Assembly: GCF_014839805.1 (NCBI RefSeq)
Contig: NC_051134.1
Span: 14,353,170-14,417,169 of the forward strand
Source: Manduca sexta
Taxonomy: Eukaryota > Arthropoda > Insecta > Lepidoptera > Sphingidae
Reading direction: 5' to 3'
DNA: 64,000 nucleotides
Shown: piece by piece, positions 21,691 through 31,545 of the stretch
Position numbering within the stretch: the stretch's first letter is position 1
How the letters are laid out: every line of letters begins with the position of its first letter
Position numbers and translations under genes: made by a program
The notes under the pieces: model-generated
What the model saw: only the letters and a program-made list of their open reading frames with translations
Database searches by the model: none
What the model was told of the DNA's origin: nothing

Positions 21691-23375
21691 AGGAAACATT
21701 GTAACAATATCGTTGAAAAGAATACCATTGGAATTTAATTCAATAACATACATGCATAGCTACACCATTGATTATAATATCCCACTTCTGTTACGTACAT
21801 GTGCCTGATCAGTCGTATACAATTTAGATCACTTGCATACTGTACGAGACAAGGTAACATAAATGCATGCAATATTTGTACGTACGACTAACGTGACAAT
21901 ATTTAATAACCAAAGTATCATCACAATATATCAAACCATATAAATAATTTAAATAAATGGGACATCATCATTTGATACCTTCATCAATGAAAATAATGAC
22001 AAGAAAAAATAGAAAGGTAATAGGCAGTAATAAAATTCCATAAAAAAAATATCAAATCTCACTCATGTTATTAAGAATAAATACAAATATAAAGATCCAT
22101 GTATACGATTTTGAACTACGCTGATAGCTTCAAACACAACTAAGTTCCACAGTAAACGCGATGCAGTCAACTCTACCGCCTAACAAATACACAGGGCACA
22201 AAGCGTCACGCAAACACTCTTAACAGTCATTTAATCCAATGTTGATTAGGACAGCAATTGATTTGAAGCTACCGTCATTTTCCAATTAATTATATGAAAC
22301 GTATTTTGTATTTTTGTCCGGTATATGTGCAATAGTTGACAGTTTAAAAGTTGACAGAAATTTTCTACTATGGTAAATAAATGTTCTGATATATCATCAG
22401 CCCGCAATTGAAATTGAATTAATTTTACAATGGAATAAGGGCTATTACTAGTATTTTGGTTGTAACCCAAATATATTCTTATAGGTTTACATATTCTCAT
22501 TGGTTCGATAATAATTTTGAAAATACTTGTGGTGTTATCAAGTATAAGCACCAAAAGTCTAGCTCAATTTTTTGCAACTTCGCTCATATTTTCTCCGTAT
22601 ATTGGAATCTATGTATATTGTATATACTCTTACATTGAACTTCAATTATAGTAAAAATCAGCGAAGCGTGAACATGAAGTAAATTTAAGATGAGTATACC
22701 CTAGCAAGAAGAGAATAGAATACACTATTGCGTAGAAGGAAATAAATTACTGTTACTAACTTAATGGAAATATTAAAAACGGTGATTTTAGGAAAAGTAA
22801 TTTTATTATTTTACTTCGTTTCGCTTACGGCTCTGATAAAGTGAAAATCCAGGTTAGATGGAAAATTTAAGTGATGACCTTTTTAAGTGGATTTTGCTTT
22901 TATATTATGGCGATGCGTATTACAAAACAGATAGAAGAGTCAGATGGGAAAAACTAAGTTAACATTCAAGATATATAGTTAGATACATATCTATTTATAT
23001 TAATACTAATCTTCTTAAATCGGTTTAGATCTGAATTAACAACAGAAAAGACATTTTTCAATTACAGTACCAGTAAATATAGATTTAAAAAGAATATATT
23101 TTCTTTAAATAATTCCCCACAATGCAGATTTAAATAGTTTTAACTATAAATAATAATATCACATAAATACACTAAAAATACTTCCATTGATTTTGGGTTT
23201 ACAGGTATCATCGATTAAACAGAGGAAAATCGCATCTGTTTCATCAAAAATAAAATATATTTTCACAAAGGCAGCGTTTAAAAACGTAAGCAAATTTTGG
23301 TAGCAAGCATCGCGGTAATAATATCAGTAGAACATTAAGCGAGTCTAAGGTAAGCTTCCACTCTGTTGCAGTCGA
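21691..23375. other. AT-rich, nothing recognised
   Basis: 1.7 kb of low-GC sequence. A 102-codon minus-strand frame (22246-22554, TTG start) is not recognised and has no splice context. No repeat identified. Confidence 0.6.
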
Positions 23376-23379
23376 GACT

Positions 23380-23505
23380 GTAGGCTGTGGCGCCTCTCGC
23401 TTCCAGAATTAATAACTTCTCGCCCCCTCAGTTACCCCACACTCAGACCCACTCCCTCGGCTCCCTACCCCATCCCTCCAAGCGTGCTACTTCTGGTTAT
23501 TCGTG
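23380..23505. other. Pyrimidine-rich strand block
   Basis: The plus strand from about 23395 to 23495 is dominated by C and T with few purine pairs (cctcagttaccccacactca, ccctaccccatccctccaag). Such blocks occur as GAGA/CT-type regulatory tracts, but no perfect (CT)n is present. Confidence 0.3.
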
Positions 23506-23701
23506 GATAATCTGGAATAATTGTTTCAAGGAATTCTGTAATGCCATTGTGATATAATATTCAATAGATATGGCAAAAGTATTTTTTCAAGATGTTACAA
23601 TACTTATTGGAAACCGCAGGTAGTAAGATATCTGGGTATATAAGTCCTGTTAAAATATATAAAGCTTACTTTATTACTTGTCAAGTTAACATATCTGTAT
23701 C

Positions 23702-24040
23702 TTGTTTAGCAAATCATTTATTTATATCTTTTTAGAGTTTTTTTTTACTAAATCCTCGAAACATTATCGAGGTGAACTGTACCAATCGAGTTTCTGTGGT
23801 AGCGCCGAAGTCCTCCGTCCCGCTCTGACGGCCGGAAAGCCTTCGGAAGTTTCAGGAGTGTTTCGGTTTGCCTCTTTGACTCTGTTTGGGTGTGTAATGA
23901 TTTGGCGCGCGTGTAATTTGCTGAAAAAATGTCGCCTCCCGTCTTTGGTGCCGTTACATCATGTTCATGATCCACCCCTTTTGATTATTGCTATTATTTC
24001 GCGGTTTATTATTATGTTTTTGGGGTGTAACGCAGTGTAA
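23702..24040 (+). other. 112-codon open frame over a GC island
   Basis: The frame begins at a TTG and covers a GC-richer core (23760-23960) lying in AT-rich DNA. The minus strand is also open for 75 codons over the same core (23748-23975), which argues for compositional openness over coding. Neither product is recognised. Could be a conserved element, a single-copy repeat or a chance frame. Confidence 0.15.
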
Positions 24041-24260
24041 TAGCATATGAGTTAATAAATTACGCCTTTATTCTGTTTGATATAAAGTGGCGCTTTGTAT
24101 TTGTTCGAGGTTTCACCTCGATTAATATTTCAATATTCATATATGAAAGTTATTGGATTTTTGTATTTGTATAATTAATAAGCCTTTTTATTTATTAACT
24201 GTTAAACATGCCTTATGCATTTTATATATCAGATATAAAAGTACAAATTTAAAATAACTA

Positions 24261-24804
24261 CAGTAGAACCCGTTTAATACGATCACGCTTAATACGATAT
24301 CTCGCATAATACGCCATTTTGCATCAGTCCCTGCAACTTGAGACATGTTTTCATACATTCTTTAACGCATAATACGATTCGTCATCCCGTTTAATATGCC
24401 TTAACGCCAACACATATTACCTCTGCGGTGAGTCAACTCCGATTTTGTCACATGCCCAGGCATTCTCAGCAGTTAATGATTTAAGACGCTATGTAACTTC
24501 TTTGAATCAAAAGAATCGAAGACGCACTACAAAAGTTAAATTACGTTCATAATCTTGTAATTGCTAATGCCTCAAATTTTTTTTGTCAAACTAAAATAAG
24601 TGATTATTTTAAATAACGTGATAGATACACGGCATTTTATATAATGTACATAATTTTTAAATGTACAATTCAATACCTAATATTAATACATACGTATGTA
24701 GTAGGGCCGTTTTTTATTTCCCTATATCTTGCATAATACGCTTTCCTGCTTAAGACGCGTTTTTGGTTGAGTCCCTGTGAAATCGTCTTAAACGGGTTTT
24801 ACTG
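24261..24804. mobile_element. Pogo-like non-autonomous DNA transposon (MITE), 544 bp
   Basis: Terminal inverted repeats: left cagtagaacccgtttaatac (24261-24280) and right, read inward, cagtaaaacccgtttaagac, two mismatches in the first 20. Both ends are flanked by TA (24259-24260 and 24805-24806), the target duplication of Tc1/mariner-superfamily elements; CAGTA-type ends with TA fit the pogo branch. Sub-terminal words cataatacgc and cttaataacg-like motifs recur at both ends (24304-24313 and 24731-24741), suggesting repeated transposase sites. No transposase frame is inside, so it would move only with a helper. Confidence 0.85.
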
Positions 24805-24806
24805 TA

Positions 24807-25330
24807 TATATGCCTTAAACAGACTACCAGATGCAGTTTCAGAGTGGAAATGGATACTTCCAAGAAGGCTTAGTTTAACTTTACTATACTTTAGAGGCGG
24901 CACTCCGCAATTGTGGCGTTGTAGTTACTTGTATTTTTGATCGATTAAGTAAAGTTAAATAGTTCACTAAATATTTTTTCCATAACTTTTTACGGAGACT
25001 GTTTATGGTATAAGCTTGTTGCCTGCGTCCTCTATACTTTAGTAGTATTGAATAATATTGAATTCTGAATCTATTGGCTTTCATAATAATTATCAATGGT
25101 AAGTATACATTGCTAATCAACTGAAGCTAAGAAAAGGCAAAAGTGTAGGTTTGTCCGAAAACAGAAGTAACAATCAGTCGGACAGGCCGACGTCGCCTTT
25201 GTGTAGATTCCCTCACCCTAATAAATCTGTCCGGAGGTTTTCCGCCCGCGCCCAATATTTGAACACTACGGATCAATGCTTCGTACAGTTATTTTGGGAT
25301 TTCATACACCTAATACATAATATTATTATT
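24807..25330. other. No feature recognised
   Basis: AT-rich except a C/G-rich patch at 25170-25250. The minus-strand frame 24884-25120 is at chance length and not recognised. Confidence 0.55.
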
Positions 25331-25332
25331 AT

Positions 25333-25715
25333 GAGGCGGTCACAATGGCGTAGTTGTAATGCGTACGCGACGAGTACGACTACGGTGTTGATGTTCTGGA
25401 TTCGAATCCCGGGTCGGTCAAAAAGTAAATGGAACTCGGTTTTTCTATTGTAAAAATTACTCATTCGCCGATCGGAGTCAGGAAATTGGCGGTATGATAC
25501 CCCCGTGCCTCGGAAAGCACGTAAAGCTGTTAGTCCTGCGCCTGATCTCTTCCCGGTCATATCGGATTGCCGTCTAACCGGACTATAAGAGTGAAGCAAC
25601 AGAGAGTGCATCTGCGTATTACGCACACACTTGTGCACTATAATATCTCCTGCGTACCTGGCTGACCTCCGTTGAAATTGGCCGCCGTGCCCGTTAAATT
25701 CAGCTAGGAGGGATT
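25333..25715 (+). repeat. Chimeric SINE: tRNA head joined to a LINE-type tail
   Basis: The head has an A box (tggcgtagttgta, 25347-25359) and a near-perfect B box (ggattcgaatccc, 25398-25410). The body continues aaaaagtaaatggaactcgg, cctcggaaagcacgtaaagc, tgttagtcctgcgcctgatc, cacacacttgtgcactataa, tatctcctgcgtacctggct and ends ctaggagggatttatttttaa. The tail from 'cctcggaaagc' on is a common lepidopteran retrotransposon end, so the unit looks like a SINE that borrows a LINE tail for mobilisation. A 121-codon minus-strand frame across it is a shadow. Confidence 0.75.
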
Positions 25716-26165
25716 TATTTTTAATTTTTTACACATAATGATAGCGCTAAAACTTTTTGCTAACATAATGCTAAATGTGGGATTGAATAATTTAATAATA
25801 AAATAAAATCCTACTACTCAGTTACCAATATAACTTAGCCAATACCAAGCACAATAAGTCACAAAAAATCAACCGAGCTTACAAGCAACTATTATCATAA
25901 CCGCTATATCCTTTTAACATCACAACCTAATAAATAATATAGTTAACCGATACCCTCATTTACAACCATAATTGTTAGTTACAATCAACGTAGAACTCGG
26001 CACAGACGTTCATTGTTCGGGTGATTCTGTGGTCAAGGCATAAGTCCGGACTCAGTGGCGCGGCTTCGTCGACATTTGCGGGTGGCGGGAGTCTAACGCG
26101 AGTTAGGATCTGTACACACTTGTGTTTGCACTGCATTCAAGTATTAAAATACCACATTACAACGT
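25716..26165. other. AT-rich, then a GC-richer patch
   Basis: The patch 26020-26130 contains gcggcttcgtcgacatttgc and gtacacacttgtgtttgcac; the latter recalls the tail of the preceding SINE, but similarity is too short. No gene supported. Confidence 0.4.
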
Positions 26166-26169
26166 ACTT

Positions 26170-26360
26170 ATATTGTCTTCATATGAGGTTAGGTAGGCTA
26201 GCGGTCATGTCCTCATCGGTGAGGATTGCGACGTGTTAGCCTTATATTTCTCCCTACCTGCCAAGCCGTGCTGGCTACTTTGTTTTACCTTATGCCTTGT
26301 ATTATAATTGCCACTTTGTTCGCCTACGTTATAAATAAAGTATTCTTTTTTTAAATGATT
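26170..26360 (+). repeat. Possible retroposon 3' end with AATAAA
   Basis: Ends ataaataaagtattcttttttt, a polyadenylation signal (26333-26338) followed by a T-run, after ctacctgccaagccgtgctg and gttcgcctacgttat. It resembles the 3' end of a polyadenylated transcript or a non-LTR tail. Which of these it is cannot be told from one copy. Confidence 0.3.
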
Positions 26361-27165
26361 GTCGAAATTTTAGTCGTTATAAATACATTTTTTTTTTTTT
26401 GAAGAAACATTAATTATGCACTTGATATAGGAAGTAAGAATAAGTATATATTGAAATGTACTAAATTTATTTTATAAAATATAAAGCATAAATATTATTG
26501 GGCGATGGCTTAAATAGAACCACATTTTATAATTAAACCTAAAGACGAGAACAGATAGTTAATTTTCCCAAAAAACCATCCGATTATTATATTTTTAAAG
26601 AACCCAACGGCAATAACAGCTCGAAAGTAGTAAATTTGATCGCTTATTTAACAAGTAGTTGGGATGACAGTGAGCAAACGGTCATGGGTGGAATGGGTAT
26701 TAATAAGTAATCACGTGCGCGGAACGAGACGTGGGCAAAGGCGACACAGACTTATCGGCCGGCGCCAAACCGCCTTCGCCATCTCTCAAATATCGAAAAA
26801 CGACCTTCGGTTATATAACATACAGCACATTTTATATAAATAATTTATGCTTCGAAGTTTAATTTTCAAATTACAATGTCAATTATTGTAATGGCCAGTT
26901 TTAAACTATGTGCCCCAAAACAGTTGTTTAAAAGGTCCATTTTCATTTGGAAACGTTCAAACGCCAGGCCGATAAGTGTGCGTCAAACTTTATGTTTACA
27001 CAACTGACTGTAATTGGATATGAAATGTGTAGCTTATTTGTGAAATTCATAGCTTATTTAGTGCGTATTAGAGATCGTGTTTATTTGTCGAATGATTTTT
27101 GTGTTTTGTGTGTAGGTTTCACAACGACAAACGTAGCATGGAAAGGTTTACTTTATGTTACACTA
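26361..27165. other. AT-rich with T-run and a small CpG patch
   Basis: A T-run of 14 or so lies at 26387-26400. At 26710-26800 a CpG-rich patch includes cacgtgcgcgg (E-box CACGTG) and ttatcggccggcgcc. No gene supported; the frame 26947-27192 is unrecognised. Confidence 0.45.
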
Positions 27166-27169
27166 GATT

Positions 27170-27365
27170 TTGCTCGAAAGTTCACGGAATAGAGTTTTTA
27201 TGGGATGAAAGTCCAACTCTATATTTTCCTGGGATAAAAACTTGCCTTTATTCTTTCCATTACAAATTATCTTCATATCAAGTTTCATCGAAATCCAATC
27301 GATAATATTAAAATCCGTTCAGACAGATTGACAAACACGGCCGCAGACTTTGTTTTATAAAATGT
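27170..27365 (+). repeat. RTE-like retroposon tail, diverged
   Basis: Carries tatcaagtttcatcgaaatc (27277-27296), aaaatccgttcagacagatt, gacaaacacggccgcagact and ttgttttataaaatgtaag, in the order of the 21450-21690 copy. Upstream ttcctgggataaaaacttgc is the middle of the same family. Confidence 0.65.
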
Positions 27366-27870
27366 AAGGAAATGCATATGGTTGTAATTTTTTTTTTAAT
27401 GTTGGGATATTTTTAAGACGTAAACACGAAAAGTTCGATTGTTAGTTGTACAGTGCGGTTTTAATTCTGAAAAGTCTTCAACATAGGTGGAGCTGCGGGC
27501 AAGAATTATTTAAAAAAATGCTTTAAAAAGTTCCAATTATCATGTCCAATTTGCAGCAGAAGTCAGTATATTATACATCTCAATAACCTTTTATTACAGT
27601 TGTAAACATACACAAACAAACGACAGTTTGTTTAAATTAAAAGAAAAGACCAAGAAACAAAGGGCTCTTAAGGCTAGTGACGTGTAATCAAGCTTCTTTT
27701 ATACGGTGTACGTACTCCTTCTTTTTTAATTCCAGCCCGCTACCACTATGAACACATAAAAGATTTTTCCATGCTGCAGCATTTAATTTTTTTTTACTTT
27801 TAACACAAAACTTTCACGGATAAGTATTTCTGTTTTTGATCATACGTCCAAACGATAAAATTCAACGGTT
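27366..27870. other. AT-rich, nothing recognised
   Basis: No gene or repeat can be supported. Confidence 0.55.
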
Positions 27871-28520
27871 AATAAAAATAATTTTAACAAAAAATTAAAC
27901 CGCCTTCAAAAACCACTCAAAATAAAAAAATAATTTCACATAACAGTTATATATTGGATACCAATTTTGGAGTCGGTGCCTAATTAAAATTGCTAGTTAG
28001 CTAACTAAATATAACTAAATATAGCTATATTTGTTGCGTAGTCCATCTATGAGCTATATTTCTTTCAAATGAATTAAAAGGAGTAGGTTCGCGTTTCTAC
28101 TAACAAACATACACAGTGAAAGGTGTAATACCAAGCACATGTATGGTGTTTCATCTTTTTCTTTCCTCTTTTTTCGGGGCAGGGAGTGTAATATGCCCAC
28201 ATTTGACCAGCTTTATGTAACAGGGGAAGAATTTGGGTAATGTACAGTTCACAAATTTAAATATTTCCTTAATAGCTTCCATTTGCTGTGCTGCGGCGGT
28301 GCGTTCATCTCCGGTGACGATCTAACTTGCTGACTTTGTACGCTGGCAGCACATTGTTTTCGTATATTTGTTAATGTATGTATCTAGCTTAACTAGCAAT
28401 TTTAATTAGGCACCGACTCCAAAATTGGTATCCAATATATAACTGTTATGTGAAATTATTTTTTTTATTTTAAGTGGTTTTTGACGGTGGTTTAATTTTT
28501 TGTTAAAATTATTTTTATTT
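27871..28520. repeat. Inverted repeat with arms of about 130 bp
   Basis: Left arm 27871-27999 and right arm 28390-28520 are near-perfect reverse complements: ccaattttggagtcggtgcc (27961-27980) faces ggcaccgactccaaaattgg (28409-28428), and atttcacataacagttatat faces atataactgttatgtgaaat. The 390-bp spacer (28000-28389) is AT-rich and includes a short CG-rich part near 28300. Transcribed, it would give a long hairpin. It adjoins the tandem array and the element end at 29230, so it is probably the left part of one composite element. Confidence 0.85.
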
Positions 28521-28544
28521 TTTGCTTTTTGTGTTAGTAAAAAT

Positions 28545-28965
28545 AGACCGTCTCAATGGCATAGTTGTGTTTCGCTCACGATACGACTATCGCGCTGAGT
28601 AGTTACACCTCTGAGTACCACTGAAAAGGGGAAAAGGTGTGATGCTATATATATGTATGTAAGAAGTAGATTCAAGCAAACCTAACGCAGAAACACAACT
28701 TATATATTTGGCTTACAGTACAACTATCGCGCTGTGGTGTTACACCTCTGCCTACCCCTGAAAAGGGGAAAAGGTGTGATGTAAGAAGTAGAGTCAACTA
28801 AACCCAACGCAAAAACACAACTAATGTGTTTCGCTCGCAGTACGACTATCGCGCTGAAATGTTACGCCTCTGCCTACCCCCGACACGGGGAAAAGTGTTA
28901 TGCTATAAGTATAAGTATGTGAGAAGTACAGTCAACCAAACTCAATGCAAAAACATAACTAAATA
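28545..28965 (+). repeat. Three-unit tandem array derived from a SINE-like unit
   Basis: Units share acgactatcgcgctg, gttacacctctgcctacccc, aaaaggggaaaaggtgtgat, gtaagaagta, gtcaa-aaaccaaacgcaaa and acacaact. The anchor cgcgctg occurs at 28591, 28728 and 28850, so periods are 137 and 122; the extra 15 bases in unit one are a tatatatgtatg run. The first unit begins with ccgtctcaatggcatagttg, an A-box-like tRNA head, pointing to SINE origin. The words 'cctctgcctacccc' recall the end of SINE family A. Confidence 0.85.
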
Positions 28966-29044
28966 CGTCACAGGAAAGCTGAATTCGCGATTTCGTTTTC
29001 TTGGACGACATAATTATTCTAGTTTTTTTTATTTTAAAACCAAA

Positions 29045-29230
29045 CTACTGAAGCAATGTTGAAAAAAATTTTATGGGACCAATCTGGAGAGAAATTCTTT
29101 CGAATAAAAAAAGAATTGTCCAAATCGGTTCATAAATGAGCGAGTGCTGAGGTAACAAACATAAAAAAAAAGAAAAAAAAATTCACGTCGAATTGATAAC
29201 CTCCTCCTTTTTTTGAAGTCGGTTAAAAAT
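29045..29230 (+). repeat. 3' end of a widespread lepidopteran element
   Basis: atgggaccaatctggagag, gaattgtccaaatcggttca, taaatgagcgagtgctgagg, taacaaacat, an A-rich run, ttcacgtcgaattgataacc and ctcctttttttgaagtcggt occur in order and stop at ttaaaaat. I recognise this end from many lepidopteran loci. Its last word (gaagtcggttaa) matches the left-arm start at 27896-27908 in reverse (ttaaaccgccttc), so both edges of the 27.87-29.23 kb composite carry related termini in opposite orientation. Confidence 0.75.
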
Positions 29231-30265
29231 GCGAGTAATTGGTTATGTTAGTACGTTACGAATTCTCGCAACAAAATACTTACTGTCGCCATTTTCAATA
29301 TCCCTATCGCTTTTTTTCGATCTATCTCAAAAATTGACCAATCACAACAAAGATGCTTGAACATACTTACAATGAGTTATTTGGATTGGTTCATACTCGG
29401 AATCAGATTAAAGATTGATATTGGGATCGTTTATTAAAAACGGCTGTAAGAAAACCTTTGTTTCATTAACCATAAGCAAAAAGCGTTATTTAATATACAT
29501 GCTGTTTTTCCACATTATATAATTTATAGTTATTTATAGTCCTTTAGGCACAAAAAATTTCGTGTACTTTAGAATACTACAATAAAGATCGTCTTTTAAA
29601 CCGTCCCCTTCTTATAACTTTCAGACAATGCGTACGCCGTTTGCAAACAAAGAGGTGCATTAGCAAATCACACGAATATGTTGAGATACAAGTAAACATA
29701 AATCCCATCTCCCCTGAAATGTTCATCTAACCGAGCTATATTATTACCTGATACATTTTCCCTCGAATAGAAAAACACCCTTTAATTTTACTCACACAAC
29801 ACTGCAGTGCTCGTATTGAAACGATATAAGCGACATGTAGCGTTTTTTTTAAATTACACTCTATGTTGTATGCTTCAAAAGTGAAAATCAAATAAAGATA
29901 TCCATTGTGTAAAGGTATTTGTGTTTGAGATTAAAAAGATATTGCTGTAGAGATCCAGCACAGGCCATATAGTGCCGTCTCCCTTTTATTCGCTTTTCAG
30001 ATTATAGTATAAGGATACGAACAATCTTTAACGTAAGCCGACTTCATGCAAATCTATTCTGTTTTAATTTAATGAACTTTTGTTTATGAGAAGTTTGATG
30101 ATATCTCTAATTAAATTCCTTTTGTGTGCTTATAATAATATATTAAAAAAATTTAATTTTTAACTTTTTATTTACAACAAAACTTATTACATTGCAGTGG
30201 AAACATCAATTAAATTTTATTTCATAATACATATACACACTTTTACTGTCAGAGCCACAATATAG
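29231..30265. other. AT-rich, nothing recognised
   Basis: No gene, RNA or repeat can be supported over 1 kb. Confidence 0.6.
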
Positions 30266-30269
30266 AGAT

Positions 30270-30502
30270 ACACAAGACACACACAAACTCACTCTTTTTT
30301 ACCATCGGAAGGGTAGGCAGAGGCAACCCGCGAACCCACTTTTCGCCGTATGTAGATATTCCGTCCCATGTCATAGGCGAGGAGCCTATCACCATATCAG
30401 ACACAAATTCCAGTCTCCTGCTGATACTAAATAGAAAAACCCAATATCACGTTACCCGCCCTGGATTCAAACACAAAGCCTCAACACGAAGGTTATACAT
30501 AG
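30270..30502 (-). repeat. SINE family A, head lost
   Basis: Reverse-strand copy: on the plus strand ggaagggtaggcagaggcaa, cgaacccacttttcgccgta, ttccgtcccatgtcatag, gcgaggagcctatcaccat, atcagacacaaattcc and aaaaacccaatatcac. This is the fullest body of the family, but the tRNA-like head stops near 30502 with only a worn B box (ggattcaaaca on the plus strand). Confidence 0.75.
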
Positions 30503-31350
30503 AAAAATAATGACTATAGCATAAATTGCCTGGATGCAAAGAAATAGTAAAATATTATTTATTTTAGGATCTCGGTGATTTTTAATACATGTTAATTCAT
30601 TTTATTTCTGTAATCTCAATTGTATTAATATTTAATACATTGTTTCCGGTGCTGCAATAACAAAGAGTATACGACATGAACTTTACAACACGACAACAAC
30701 AGGTTCTTTTTTTCTTTTATACTAGCAACACTATTCAAACATTGGAAATACAAACCACTGCGTGGCGCTGTACTACGCTCCTCGTCTTATATGTACATAG
30801 GTTCAAGACAGTTTAGGGATTTTTCGCCATAAATTTGATTAATCTCTACTTCGGACGTTTTAAAAGCGTTGCTACCTTCATAATGATGGATATCTTCCGT
30901 TAGTATTTAACTATCAAAATAAAAAAAAAACATTGTCGTTGATGGTCCAATCTACGCGGAAACAGCTCACATTGTTTTAAAGACTGGTAGTTGGTATTTT
31001 TTGGTTCCAATTTAATTAAATTTATAACAAAATCTCAGCCCCGTGCAGGCTTGCAACCTTCTTCTCTATTGAAATTTTGATGCTTTATAGTTTCAATAGC
31101 CTTACGAATTATCTTAGGTAGGTGTCAGTGATCTTTGACACGAATTTGTGGCTTGTAAAATCTAAAACAGCTTGGAGCTTTTTCTGAATGTTTAGCAACT
31201 GCAGATTTCCTAGAGCGTCCGTGTTACATGTCAGCTATATATTTTTTTACGCGGGTCCCTACAATTCTTTTATTTTTACCAATATAAGAGGCGATAGTTG
31301 CAATCTATCATTTAAACGACCGGTTCAGGCCACTTGAGACAAAAAAAACC
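30503..31350. other. AT-rich, nothing recognised
   Basis: No gene or repeat supported; the A/T-rich stretch before the RTE remnant might contain decayed retroposon sequence. Confidence 0.5.
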
Positions 31351-31354
31351 GTTT

Positions 31355-31543
31355 ATTCCAATATTAAGGGCCTATTCACAATGGAGACCAAGAACTGGTC
31401 ATAGAACCCGGGGCAGGCCTTCAATGAAGTGGGTCGAGGACCTGGTCTACGTGGCGAGACGAAGCTGGATGAGGACTGCCCTGGACAGAACAACATGGTA
31501 TGCGATGCAAGAGGCCTACACTCAGCATTGGGTGAATATATAG
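31355..31543 (+). pseudogene. RTE retrotransposon reverse-transcriptase C-terminus
   Basis: The frame reads QWRPRTGHRTRGRP, SMKWVEDLVYVARRSW, MRTALDRTTW, YAMQEAYTQHWVNI and then a stop at 31541-31543. This is the conserved C-terminal segment of lepidopteran RTE-class endonuclease/reverse-transcriptase proteins: W-RPRTG…RGRP..+W.+DL…A…WMR.A.DR..W…EAY.Q.W. Unlike the copy at 12845-12955, no stop interrupts it, so insertion is younger or luckier. The nuclease and polymerase domains upstream are missing (5'-truncated), so it is non-functional. Downstream ggctgtagaagaagaactc is the start of the 3' region. Confidence 0.85.
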
Positions 31544-31545
31544 GC

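Noticed and set aside
22246..22554. 102-codon minus-strand frame as a gene
   Set aside because: TTG start, no splice context, no family resemblance, and length expected by chance in this much sequence.
25273..25638. 121-codon minus-strand frame
   Set aside because: It lies over the chimeric SINE/LINE-tail element and on the opposite strand; its product is a by-product of the repeat's GC-rich sequence.
26387..26400. T-run as a pol III terminator or poly(A) tail of a retroposon
   Set aside because: No pol III boxes lie at a suitable distance upstream and no matching repeat body was found beside it.
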